Shown: positions 26,291-34,774 of the stretch, one piece after another
Position numbering within the stretch: the stretch's first letter is position 1
How the letters are laid out: each line of letters starts with the position of its first letter
NCBI GenBank assembly: GCA_019637155.1
Contig: JAHBWE010000003.1
Span: 124,001 to 188,000, forward strand
From: Labilithrix sp.
Lineage (GTDB): Bacteria; Myxococcota_A; Polyangia; Polyangiales; Polyangiaceae
Reading direction: 5' to 3'
Length of the DNA stretch: 64,000 nucleotides
Position numbers and translations under genes: made by a program
The notes under the pieces: model-generated
Seen by the model: the letters and a program-made list of their open reading frames with translations, nothing else
What the model was told of the DNA's origin: nothing
The model's database searches: none

Positions 26291-27130
26291 ATGGGACGCG
26301 TGCGGATCCGAGGCAACGTCCGCGTCGGGCTCGTGCTCGTCGGCGTCCTCGTCGCCCTCGCGATCGTCGGTCCATTCCTTGCAAGGCACGACCCGTACAC
26401 GAGCGACTTCGCGCGCGGCGTCACGCCCGAGCTGCTCCCGGTCGGTCCGAGCGGCGAGTACTGGCTCGGCACCGACCGCCTCTTCCGCGACGTGTTCGCG
26501 CGCCTCGCGACCGGCGCGCGCGTCTCGCTCCTCATCGGCGTGTGCGCGACCGCGATCGCGATCGCGATCGGGAGCGTCGTCGGCGTCGTCGCGGGCTGGT
26601 ACGAGGGCACGCTCCTCGACACGGTCGCGATGCGCGTCGTCGACGTCGGTCTCGCCTTCCCTTTCCTCCTCATCGTCATGGCGCTCGGCGCCGCGCTCGA
26701 GCGCACGACCGCGTCGACGATCTTCCTCACGCTCGGGCTCACGGGGTGGCTCGGCATCGCGCGCATCGTGCGATCGAAGACGCTCCAGCTCCGTCACCTC
26801 GACTTCGTCGTCGCCGCGCGCGCGCTCGGCCAGTCGACGCCGCGCATCCTCACGCGCCACGTCCTCCCCAACATCGCGGGGCCGCTCGTCGTCCTCGCGA
26901 CGATCCTCGTCGCGCAGATGATCCTCGCCGAGAGCGTGCTCTCGTACCTCGGCGCCGGCATCGCGCCGCCGACCCCGACCTGGGGCCACATGTTGTTCGA
27001 GGGGCAGGACTACCTCTCCGCCGCGCCGTGGATCACGGGCGCGCCCGGCGTCGCGATCCTCACCGCCGTCCTCGGCTTCAACCTCCTCGGAGAAGGCCTG
27101 CGCGATGCGCTCGATCCACGCCGCGATTAG
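26291..27130 (+). CDS. Peptide/nickel-type ABC transporter permease (DppC/OppC family)
   Basis: 279 residues. An N-terminal membrane helix (about 11-31) is followed by HDPYTSDF and a periplasmic segment with EYWLGTDRLFRDVFARLATGARVSL, the hallmark of OppC/DppC permeases. About five more helices follow. The EAA-type loop that contacts the ATPase is around VAARALGQSTPRILTRHVLPNIAGPL. It should pair with the 28790-29791 permease to form the transmembrane channel. The 3' end overlaps the binding-protein gene by 26 bases. Most family members carry the ATPase genes in the same operon; here they are missing. Confidence 0.92.
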   Translation: MGRVRIRGNVRVGLVLVGVLVALAIVGPFLARHDPYTSDFARGVTPELLPVGPSGEYWLGTDRLFRDVFARLATGARVSLLIGVCATAIAIAIGSVVGVVAGWYEGTLLDTVAMRVVDVGLAFPFLLIVMALGAALERTTASTIFLTLGLTGWLGIARIVRSKTLQLRHLDFVVAARALGQSTPRILTRHVLPNIAGPLVVLATILVAQMILAESVLSYLGAGIAPPTPTWGHMLFEGQDYLSAAPWITGAPGVAILTAVLGFNLLGEGLRDALDPRRD

Positions 27131-28793
27131 CGTCCTCGCGCTGTGCGGCTGCGCGAGCGAGGTCCCGACGCCGCTGCCTTCGGCGGGGAGCAGCGAGCCG
27201 AAGCGCGGCGGGACGGTGAACCTCGCGACGTTCGGCGACATCCGCGCGATCGATCCCGCGAACGTCGCCGACGGGCTCGCGCCGCAGATCGTCGAGCAGG
27301 TCTTCGCCGGCCTCGTCGACTTCGATCACGACGGCAACATCGTCCCCGATCTCGCGGAGCGGTGGGAGCTCGCCGACGAAGGCAAGACGTACCGCTTCTT
27401 CCTCCGCGAAGGCGTGCGCTTCCATGACGGCGAAGAGGTGACCGCCGCCGACGTGAAGCGGAGCGTCGAGCGCTCGCTCCACGGCAGCGCGCCGAACCCG
27501 TACGCGTCGTACTTCACGATGCTCGACGGCTTCGACGAGCTGAACGCGAAGAAGGCGGAGACGATGCCCGGCGTCGACGTCGAAGGGAGGTACGTCGTCG
27601 CGTTCCACCTGAAGGAGCCCGACGCGACGTTCCTCTCCCTCGCCGCGATGTTGGTCCTGCGACCGGTGTGCAAGAGCGGCGGCGCGCGCTACGTGGACAC
27701 GTGGCATCCGTGCGGAGCGGGGCCGTTCAAGCTGCCGCCGAACGGCTGGGAGCACGGGCAGTCGCTGACGCTCGTGCGCCACGACGGCTACTTCAAGCCG
27801 GGGCTCCCCTACCTCGACTCCGTGCGCTGGACCTTCCATCAGAACCAGTACACGCAGCTCTTCCGCTTCGTGCGCGGCGACCTCGACGTGCTGCGCGACT
27901 TCATCCCGCCGGAGCAGCTCCGCTTCCAGGCCGACGCGCGCTGGAAACCGTTCGGCGACTACGACGGCGACAACCAGATCATCGGCGAGGCGATGAACGT
28001 CGAGATGAAGCCGTTCGACAACGTCGAGATCCGGCGCGCGGTGTCGGCCGCGATCGATCGCGCCGCGATCCAGCGCGTGCGCGCGACGAACCTGCGCGCG
28101 ACGAACCAGCTCATCCCCCCCGGCGTCCCCGGCTACGAGCCGGACATCGAGGGCCAGAAGACCGATCTCTCCGCCGCGCTCGAGCACATGCGGAGGGCGG
28201 GCTACCCCTACGATCCGGTGACGAAGAAGGGCGGCTACCCCGAGGTCGTCCCGTACCTCGTCTACAAGCAGGGCCTGCAGGAGTACACCGGCCAGCTCCT
28301 CATGCAGATGCTCGAGCGGATCGGCATCCGCCTCGAGCTCCGCGTCGTCAACTACCCCACGTTCCTCGCGCTCCGCGGCCGCCGCCACGGCTCCGCGATC
28401 GGGCCCGGCTTCTGGATCCAGGACTACCCCGACGCGCTCGCGTTCCTCGAGCCGATGTTCCACACGAAGGCGATCGCGGAGGAGTCCTCCAACAACTGGT
28501 CGTTCTACGCGAACCCGCGCTTCGACGACCTCGTCGAGCGCGCGCACCGCGAGCTCGATCCGGCGCGGCGCAAGGTGCTCCTCCACGACGCGCAGGGGAT
28601 CCTCCTCGACGACGCGCCGTGGGCCTTCACGCAGACGTTCCGCTTCTACACCCAGCGCCAGCCCTACCTCCGCGATCACCGCACGCACCCGGTCTGGGTC
28701 CACGACTTCGGCAAGGTCTGGCTCGATCGCGCGGCGGGCTCGGTCGGCGCGCGGATCTTCACGCCGAACGCGCTGGGGGCGCTCGCGCGGTGA
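27105..28793 (+). CDS. Peptide-type ABC transporter substrate-binding lipoprotein (SBP family 5)
   Basis: 562 residues. Start at 27105 with GGAGAAGG upstream, inside the end of the permease gene. Leader MRSIHAAISVLALCGC with lipobox. Family-5 signatures follow in order: GGTVNLATFGDIRAIDPAN, VFAGLVDFDHDGNIVPDLAERWE, TYRFFLREGVRFHDGEEVTAADVKRSVER, GAGPFKL, EIRRAVSAAIDRAAI and YPYDP. It binds a peptide or similar ligand at the membrane and delivers it to the permeases. The ligand cannot be predicted. The stop overlaps the start of the next permease (GTGA). Confidence 0.93.
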   Translation: MRSIHAAISVLALCGCASEVPTPLPSAGSSEPKRGGTVNLATFGDIRAIDPANVADGLAPQIVEQVFAGLVDFDHDGNIVPDLAERWELADEGKTYRFFLREGVRFHDGEEVTAADVKRSVERSLHGSAPNPYASYFTMLDGFDELNAKKAETMPGVDVEGRYVVAFHLKEPDATFLSLAAMLVLRPVCKSGGARYVDTWHPCGAGPFKLPPNGWEHGQSLTLVRHDGYFKPGLPYLDSVRWTFHQNQYTQLFRFVRGDLDVLRDFIPPEQLRFQADARWKPFGDYDGDNQIIGEAMNVEMKPFDNVEIRRAVSAAIDRAAIQRVRATNLRATNQLIPPGVPGYEPDIEGQKTDLSAALEHMRRAGYPYDPVTKKGGYPEVVPYLVYKQGLQEYTGQLLMQMLERIGIRLELRVVNYPTFLALRGRRHGSAIGPGFWIQDYPDALAFLEPMFHTKAIAEESSNNWSFYANPRFDDLVERAHRELDPARRKVLLHDAQGILLDDAPWAFTQTFRFYTQRQPYLRDHRTHPVWVHDFGKVWLDRAAGSVGARIFTPNALGALAR

Positions 28794-29791
28794 AGCGCCT
28801 CCTTCGCCGCGCGGCCTGGTCCGTCTTCGTCGTGTGGGCGACGATCACGCTCGCGTTCCTCGTGAACAACGCGCTGCCGAGCGATCCGGCGCGGATGATC
28901 GCGGGGCAGCAGGCGCCGCCGGCGGCGGTCGCGCGCATCCGCAAGGACCTCGGGCTCGACCGACCGCTCTACGTGCAATACGGGCTCTTCGTGACGCGGC
29001 TCGTCCACTTCGGTCCGAGCGCAGACGAGGACCCCGCGCACGCGACGTGCGGGACGCTCGGGCCGCTCCACCTCGATCTCGGGAAGAGCTACCAGCAGCG
29101 GCGCCCCGTCACGACCATCCTCGCCGAGCGCGCGCCGCGCACGCTGCTCCTCGCGTTCGGCGCCGCGATGGTGCAGGCGATCATCGGCGTCAGCGCGGGC
29201 GTCGTCGCGGCGGCGAACAAGCGGCGCACCGCGGATCGGATCGCGGTCGGCGCGAGCCTCCTCGGCGTGAGCGCCCCGACCTTCGTGATCGGCCTCCTCT
29301 TGCAGTACGTGTTCGCGGTGAAGCTGCGCCTCTTCCCGATCGACGGCTACGGCGAGACGGCGGGCGAGCACCTCGCGAGCGTCGTCCTCCCCGCGATCAC
29401 GCTCGGCGTGTTCGGCGCGGCGTATTACACGCGCATCGTGCGCGACGAGATGATCGGGGAGCTCGCGCAGGACTACGTCCGCACCGCGCGCGCGAAGGGC
29501 CTCTCGCGCCGCGCGGTGCTCGTGCGCCACGCGCTCCGGAACGCGCTCGTCCCGATCGTCACCATCTTCGGCCTCGAGGTCGGCACCCTCGTCGGCGGCG
29601 CGATCGTCACCGAGAGCGTCTTCCGCTGGCCCGGCATCGGCTCCCTCTCCGTCAACGCGATGCTCGACCGCGACGGCCCCCTCATCATGGGCTGCGTCAT
29701 CGTCACGAGCAGCGTCGTCGTCCTCTCCACCCTCTTCGTCGACCTCGCCTACCAGCTGCTCGACCCGCGGATGCGCGTCGCCTCGCGGTAG
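28790..29791 (+). CDS. Peptide/nickel-type ABC transporter permease (DppB/OppB family)
   Basis: 333 residues with a GTG start in the stop codon of the binding-protein gene. The N-terminal helix and LPSDPARMIAG are typical of DppB. RPLYVQYGLFVTRLVHF, five further helices and the coupling loop DYVRTARAKGLSRRAVLVRHALRNALVPIVT complete the family pattern. It ends with the usual DLAYQLLDPRMR. Operon order is hydrolase-fold protein, C permease, binding protein, B permease, with each joint overlapping or a few bases apart, which differs from the common A-B-C-D-F order. Confidence 0.93.
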   Translation: MKRLLRRAAWSVFVVWATITLAFLVNNALPSDPARMIAGQQAPPAAVARIRKDLGLDRPLYVQYGLFVTRLVHFGPSADEDPAHATCGTLGPLHLDLGKSYQQRRPVTTILAERAPRTLLLAFGAAMVQAIIGVSAGVVAAANKRRTADRIAVGASLLGVSAPTFVIGLLLQYVFAVKLRLFPIDGYGETAGEHLASVVLPAITLGVFGAAYYTRIVRDEMIGELAQDYVRTARAKGLSRRAVLVRHALRNALVPIVTIFGLEVGTLVGGAIVTESVFRWPGIGSLSVNAMLDRDGPLIMGCVIVTSSVVVLSTLFVDLAYQLLDPRMRVASR

Positions 29792-29842
29792 GCCCACCGA
29801 GGGTGGACGGCTCCTCCGCACGGTGCGACGCTCGGCGAGAAC

Positions 29843-30265
29843 ATGATGACGCGATGGATGAAGGCATGTTTCGTTCTGACGGCGATCCTGACCGCGTGCT
29901 CGAGCGACGACGCCCAGCCACCGAGTCAGGCCGCGGGGCCGGAGTACCTCGTCTCGTGCGATGGGGCGGTCACGAAGGCCTCCGTCCGAATCGACGTCGG
30001 CCTCGCTCCCCGTTGCATCGGTGGAGACGGCTCGACGTTCGGGTGCTCCGACGACGGGTGCGCCGCTCCCGAGGCTGCGATCCGCTACGAGCTCCCAGCG
30101 CCACGCTGTCCGGCCTCGAACGTGTATGTGTGGGACGGCACCTCGTGCCGGACGCACCCGACCGCGACCGAGCAAGGTTCGATGCGCTGCCGCGGCGCCG
30201 GATGCGAGAAGCTGTTCAAGACCGAAGCGGAGTGCACGGCGGCGTACGCGTCGTGCGGTCGCTGA
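29843..30265 (+). CDS. Small Cys-rich lipoprotein
   Basis: 140 residues. Leader MMTRWMKACFVLTAILTAC with lipobox. The mature part has ten or more Cys residues in close pairs (SCDG, APRCIGG, GCSDDGCAAP, RCPASN, CRTHP, RCRGAGCEKLF, ECTAAYASC), suggesting a disulphide-rich secreted fold. The family is unknown. Only three bases separate its stop from the convergent 30269 gene. Confidence 0.65.
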   Translation: MMTRWMKACFVLTAILTACSSDDAQPPSQAAGPEYLVSCDGAVTKASVRIDVGLAPRCIGGDGSTFGCSDDGCAAPEAAIRYELPAPRCPASNVYVWDGTSCRTHPTATEQGSMRCRGAGCEKLFKTEAECTAAYASCGR

Positions 30266-30268
30266 GGC

Positions 30269-32428
30269 CTATTCGCTCCGAGGGAGATCGACGCCCGCGC
30301 CGAAGACGTTGGGCGCCGCCGATTGCGCGGTCCAGTTGCAGCCGGCGCAGGTCTGGCCGGGCGGGGTCGTGGGGCGGGTGTAGCGGTCCGTGCCCTGGCC
30401 GTCGACGAAGATGCCGGCGCCGAGCAGCCGGAAGCGTGGATGGCTGGGGCGGTTCCAGTCCGCCGGATCGTCGAACGATCCGAAGCCGCCCTTGCGGCTG
30501 CTCGTGTATTCGTCGTCGCCGGATACGTCGAGGAAGATCCCGACGCCGCGCTCGGTCCCGCTGCCGAAGCTGTAGCGGCCGCCCTCGTAGCGATCGTCGC
30601 CGCCGAGGTCCTCGAACCACGCGAGGCTCAGGTCGTCGCCGGCGCCGAGCGTCAGGCCCTCCGGGCGCGCGCCGATGTTGTAGCGATCGTCGCCGCCGTC
30701 GTCGTGGTAGACGCCGAGGCCGAAGTGCACGCCCGAGGCGGCGGCGAAGACGCGCGCGTACGTCTCGTCGTTGCCCTTGCCGTCGTCCCAGAGGATGCCG
30801 GTGCCGAACCAGTAGCCGGTGCCCTGGCAGAACGCGCCGCACGTGTACTTGTCCGCGCCGCCGAGATCGAAGAGCGCGCCGACGCCGCCCGACGCGTGGC
30901 CGTCGCCGGCGATCCCGTCGATCGGGTAATCGCCGCGCCGCCCCCACGCCGCGCCCTGCGCGATGCCGTAATCATAAAAGTAGTCGTGGCCCGCGATCCG
31001 GTTCTCGTCGGCGATGTACGTGTTGCCCGGGTTTGCCCAGTAGACGTCGTCGCCGCCGTGATCGACGAGCATGCCGACACCTTTCACGTAGGCGCCGCCC
31101 TGGACTACCGAATAGGCGTGGTATTCGTCATTGCCTTTTCCGTCGACGAGGAGGCCAATTCCGAAATGGGCCGCCCCTTGCGCGACGCTCTCGGCGGCGT
31201 AGCGATCGTTGCCGCCCTCGTCGTAGAGGACACCCACTCCGAGGACGCCGCTGCCCTGCGAGAGGCGGAGGCTCTCGTAGAGATCGTCGTCGTTCCCGAA
31301 ATCGAACTGCATCCCGATCCCGAGCCGGCCGGAGCCTTGGCGTCCGATCTCGGAGAGGCTGTGACGAGGCACCGCCGGCCGGCGCCCCGCGGCGTCGGGA
31401 TCGGGCCGCTCGTTCACGCCCTGCACCGTCTTGACGTACGTGTACGTGTCCTTACCGCCGAGGTCGATCGCGACCGAGACCGGGTTCGACGGCGACTGCG
31501 TCGCGCCGGTCGGGATCTCGTAACGATCGTCGCCGCCGGCGTCGACGAGGAGGAGGAGCTCGCCCGCGAGGCTGGGATCGTCCGCGAGGTACGTGTCCGC
31601 GTCGGTGCCGCGGACCACGATCCGGCCGAACGGCGTCGCGTGGCTGAACGCGTAGCTCCCTGGATACGTCCGCGCTCGGTCGCGGAGCCCCTCGACCGCC
31701 TCGCTGACGACGAACGCCGCGCGCGCTAGCAGGTCGTAGCGGACCTGCTCGACGAGGAACGCGCGATCGGCCGGGCGGCGCAGATCGATCTTCTGCGCGG
31801 TCGGCACGACCTCCCTCATCTGAACGAACATGCCGAGCGGCGCGCGAAACCAACGCGCGAGGTCCGCGTCCGTCGGGATCGCCTCGTTTCGAAGGTCGAT
31901 CGCGGCGCGGAGGGCGCGGAGGACCGGCCGCAGATCGTCCTTGAGCGCGGCCGGGATCGCGCTCGTGTCCGGCGCGTCTGCGCCGCCGAACGCAGCGAGC
32001 GCTCCTTCGAACGTCGTCGCGGCCGCCGCCGGCGGGACGTCGTCGGCGATCGGCGCGTCCCAGAGCGCGGCGGCTTCGCGCAGCGCGCGCCCCACCGGAT
32101 GCGGGCCGGCGAGCGAGCCGGCGATCTTCTTTCCCGTCCCCGGGATCGCGAGCGGCTGCTGCGAGAGGCGCTCGTAGATCGAGGCGCGGAAGGGATCGTG
32201 CGCGATGGACGCGGGGTAGATCGCGTCGAGGGCGTCGTTCGGGCGGCCGAGATCGCACGGCGTCTTGCCGTCCGGCAGCGCCGCCGCGATCAGCGCGCGC
32301 GCCTCGTCCGAAGCGGCGTCGCCGGTGCACGTCGAGGAGAGGTGGCTCTCCGTCGAGGAGTCCGGCGTCGTTCCACCGGCGGTGCACGCCAAGAGGACGG
32401 TGGAGAAGAAAGCGATGGTGGAGCGCAT
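30269..32428 (-). CDS. Lipoprotein with about 12 DxGGxDxY repeats
   Basis: 719 residues. The start at 32428 (MRSTIAFFSTVLLAC) gives a lipobox leader and follows GAGGCGGC. A helical N-terminal half (to about 290) is followed by roughly a dozen repeats of the form D-x-G-G-x-D-x-Y, each with a preceding G-G-I/V-L or GIGM strand: for example DAGGDDRYE, DLGGKDTYT, EGGNDRYAA, GKGNDEYHA, HGGDDVYWA, DDGGDDRYN, VSGDDEYTS. The spacing is 25-40 residues. The acidic, Gly-rich turns suggest a calcium-stabilised beta-solenoid, in the manner of RTX repeats but with a different spacing. I do not recognise a named family. A surface adhesin or scaffold is a guess. Confidence 0.7.
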   Translation of the reverse strand: MRSTIAFFSTVLLACTAGGTTPDSSTESHLSSTCTGDAASDEARALIAAALPDGKTPCDLGRPNDALDAIYPASIAHDPFRASIYERLSQQPLAIPGTGKKIAGSLAGPHPVGRALREAAALWDAPIADDVPPAAAATTFEGALAAFGGADAPDTSAIPAALKDDLRPVLRALRAAIDLRNEAIPTDADLARWFRAPLGMFVQMREVVPTAQKIDLRRPADRAFLVEQVRYDLLARAAFVVSEAVEGLRDRARTYPGSYAFSHATPFGRIVVRGTDADTYLADDPSLAGELLLLVDAGGDDRYEIPTGATQSPSNPVSVAIDLGGKDTYTYVKTVQGVNERPDPDAAGRRPAVPRHSLSEIGRQGSGRLGIGMQFDFGNDDDLYESLRLSQGSGVLGVGVLYDEGGNDRYAAESVAQGAAHFGIGLLVDGKGNDEYHAYSVVQGGAYVKGVGMLVDHGGDDVYWANPGNTYIADENRIAGHDYFYDYGIAQGAAWGRRGDYPIDGIAGDGHASGGVGALFDLGGADKYTCGAFCQGTGYWFGTGILWDDGKGNDETYARVFAAASGVHFGLGVYHDDGGDDRYNIGARPEGLTLGAGDDLSLAWFEDLGGDDRYEGGRYSFGSGTERGVGIFLDVSGDDEYTSSRKGGFGSFDDPADWNRPSHPRFRLLGAGIFVDGQGTDRYTRPTTPPGQTCAGCNWTAQSAAPNVFGAGVDLPRSE

Positions 32429-32573
32429 GGCGATGCCGCCTCGATGCAACCGGTGCACCCGCTCCTCCCGAGCGTACACCGCAGCGAAGTCCAGCAGTTA
32501 CGACCACCCGCCCACCGGATCGAGGACGGTCCGCGGCTCGCGCACGAGCCAGTCGGCGCGACCGCACGAGGCG

Positions 32574-33044
32574 TCAATCGCCGCGCAGGGCGCGATGGAG
32601 GTCGACCACGAACGCCGCTTGCGCCTCGGTCTCGGGGCCGCCCGAAACCTCACGCGCCGCCGCGAGCGCGACCTCCGGCGCCTCCTCTTCGAGCAACATC
32701 CGGATGCAGGCGAGGGCGAGGCCGGTGCGTCCGCGGCCGCCGTAGCAGCTCACGTGCACGCGGCCGGAGCAGCCGAGGAGGGTGACGACGCGATCGAGCT
32801 GCTCGGCGAACGCAGGCACGTCGCTCGGCACGCCGAAGTCCGCGATCCTGCCGTCGAGCACCTCGGCGGCGTGCTCGCGCATCCTCGGCGCAAGATCGCC
32901 GAGCTCGATCGCGAGGTTCCACCAGACGTCGAGCTCGTCGAGCCCGCGCTGGCGGACGCGGCGAGGGTCGTGCTCAAAGGGGTCCCGAACGACGACCGCA
33001 CGTGGCTCAAAGCCCTCAGCGCCGTCGCCCGACGCGTTCCTCAT
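32574..33044 (-). CDS. Dual-specificity/tyrosine-phosphatase-like protein
   Basis: 156 residues. The phosphatase signature HVSCYGGRGRTGLALACI is present: Cys followed by five residues and Arg, then Thr-Gly. A conserved WNLAIELGDL and an Asp in ADFGVPSD (possible general acid) are upstream. It should remove phosphate from Tyr or Ser/Thr, or from small molecules. The ATG used is not ideal. In-frame coding-like sequence runs 28 codons farther upstream to the stop of the 33129 gene without any start codon, so the N-terminus could be longer through a non-standard start, or the gene could have been trimmed. Confidence 0.7.
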   Translation of the reverse strand: MRNASGDGAEGFEPRAVVVRDPFEHDPRRVRQRGLDELDVWWNLAIELGDLAPRMREHAAEVLDGRIADFGVPSDVPAFAEQLDRVVTLLGCSGRVHVSCYGGRGRTGLALACIRMLLEEEAPEVALAAAREVSGGPETEAQAAFVVDLHRALRGD

Positions 33045-33128
33045 CCAGGCTGCGCCGAGCGCCTCGCCGGCCGCTACGTCCCCGAGCCGGAGGACGACGA
33101 GGTGCCGGGCCCCTTTCGGTAGGGCGGA

Positions 33129-33710
33129 TCACTTCGGGACGCCGGTTCCCCACGTCGCTCGTCCGCCGTACGTGCCCTGACCGTCGGTGTACGTGCCCGA
33201 CTGGCCGTTGCCGAGCACCGTCGAGCGATTGACGTATCCCTGATCGCCCGTCGGCGCCGGAGCCGGCGCCGGCGTTGCGGTCGGCGGCGGCGTCGGCGCC
33301 ACGACCTCGGCCTGGGTGATCGTCGTGACGCCGACCGGCTCCTCTGCGTCGCGCGCGTCGCGGACGTCCTCGGTGTCGTCGGTGGTCTTCGTCTGCGCCG
33401 CGCGCGTCTCGGGTCCCTTGGCCTTCTTGCCCGTCTTGCCCGCCGTCAGCGGCGTCGCGGTCTTGTCGTCCACCGCGCGCTCGATCTCGTCGCTCGCGAC
33501 GCCGGCGGCACGGCCCACGTCGTCGGCCGCCATCTTCGCGCTACGGTCGATCTGGTCGGCCGTCTTCTCGGGCTCGTCGTACCGCGCTTCGGTGCCGGCA
33601 GGCGTCTCGCTCGAGGTCGTGGTCGTGGTGCTGGTCTTGTCTCTCCCGCACGCCGTCGCGCCGACGACCAAGCCCAGGATGATGGGTAGTGCTCCGCTCG
33701 TAACTCGCAT
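33129..33710 (-). CDS. Secreted lipoprotein with acidic low-complexity linker
   Basis: 193 residues. The start at 33710 follows AGAGGAG, an excellent ribosome-binding site, and gives MRVTSGALPIILGLVVGATAC. The mature protein is disordered: Thr/Ser-rich, then Glu/Asp/Lys-rich, then a Pro/Ala/Thr stretch, and ends in Gly-rich GNGQSGTYTDGQGTYGGRATWG. The family is unknown; a structural surface role is possible. Its stop is in frame with the phosphatase gene downstream. Confidence 0.65.
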   Translation of the reverse strand: MRVTSGALPIILGLVVGATACGRDKTSTTTTTSSETPAGTEARYDEPEKTADQIDRSAKMAADDVGRAAGVASDEIERAVDDKTATPLTAGKTGKKAKGPETRAAQTKTTDDTEDVRDARDAEEPVGVTTITQAEVVAPTPPPTATPAPAPAPTGDQGYVNRSTVLGNGQSGTYTDGQGTYGGRATWGTGVPK

Positions 33711-34111
33711 CTCGAACTCCTCTGTTGCTCCATTTCCACGAGCAAGACGTGCAGGCTCCGTACCGCGGCACACTCGAGCTCCTTCCGCGAGCAGAGCTGG
33801 TCGCTCACGCGAGACGTACGAGCACGCGCTCCGACGACGCTGTCGTCTACCGCTACCGCCAGGTTTCCTCACCTCGCCTCGCTCGTGGCGTTCGTGCGAC
33901 CGATTCACGAGGGACGATGTCGGATCGACGCTTCAGGTGACCGGCGCGCCGACGAACGAGCTCAGACGGCGTCGTGTTGTCGTGTTCGAGCGTCGGGGGC
34001 TACGCCAAATTGGCGCGATCGGCTCATCCGCGCGCCCGGCCCGCGCCGGCGTGCCGGACATGCGCGCAAATCTGCTCGGTATCGACCTTGCTGTGGGGGC
34101 GATCAGCAACG
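33711..34111. other. Spacer without recognisable gene
   Basis: About 400 bases between divergent genes. It carries the leader of the minus-strand lipoprotein gene and the upstream region of the pentapeptide-repeat gene. I see no repeats, RNA gene or convincing small CDS here. Confidence 0.4.
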
Positions 34112-34480
34112 ATGGAAAGTGCGTCCTCGCCCAATGGCACGTTCGAACGCGTCTACAGCCAGGAGGAGAAGGCCGCGCTGCGCGGCGAAGTCTTCACGCA
34201 TCGAGAGCTCGTCGGCGTCGACTTCGCGGGCGCCGATCTCCGCGGGTCTCGGTTCCAAGGGACGTCGCTCGTGCGATGCAACTTCAAGGACGCGGACCTC
34301 CGCGGCGCACGCTTCGTCCTCTGCGACTTCACTGGCGTCGTCCTGACGGACGCGATCTTGGGGGACAACCGGTTCGACGGCAGCACGTTCGCCGACATGA
34401 TCGGGGTGGAGGCTCCCACCCAGACCCTGATCGAGAAGAACGGCGGGACGTTCCTCCCTCCGCACGCCAGCTCGAGGTGA
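34112..34480 (+). CDS. Pentapeptide-repeat protein
   Basis: 122 residues from the ATG at 34112. Residues about 25-95 contain A(D/N)LxG-type pentapeptides (VDFAGADLRGSRFQGTSL, NFKDADLRGARF, CDFTGVVL, NRFDGSTFADM), enough for roughly ten to twelve repeats of a right-handed beta-helix. Such proteins may mimic DNA or bind protein partners; no specific role is evident. It is followed after 6 bases by the small 34487 gene, so the two form an operon. Confidence 0.8.
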   Translation: MESASSPNGTFERVYSQEEKAALRGEVFTHRELVGVDFAGADLRGSRFQGTSLVRCNFKDADLRGARFVLCDFTGVVLTDAILGDNRFDGSTFADMIGVEAPTQTLIEKNGGTFLPPHASSR

Positions 34481-34486
34481 CGTTCG

Positions 34487-34723
34487 ATGCCGAAGGAGAG
34501 GCGTTTCCCCGCGATCACGAAGGCCATCCGGACGGCCAGCGAGCAGCTCGCGAAGATGCCACCTTCGACCGAGGTCGAGACCCTGCGGAGCGACGTCCGC
34601 TCGATCGAGGCGGAGGTCGACGGTTGGACCGTCACGCCGCCCGAAGCCCCTCAGCGCGAAGGAATGATGCAGCGGATCCTCGCGATCCATCTCACGATCA
34701 CGAGGCTCGTTCGTAGAACGTGA
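34487..34723 (+). CDS. Small hypothetical protein
   Basis: 78 residues, basic at the start and end, with a central acidic segment. No family is recognised. It sits 6 bases after the pentapeptide gene and 51 bases before the kinase gene, all on one strand, so it may be co-expressed with them. Confidence 0.5.
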   Translation: MPKERRFPAITKAIRTASEQLAKMPPSTEVETLRSDVRSIEAEVDGWTVTPPEAPQREGMMQRILAIHLTITRLVRRT

Positions 34724-34774
34724 GCGCATCGCCGAGGCACGTCGCCGCTTCGCGGGTATCATCGGCAGGCACCG

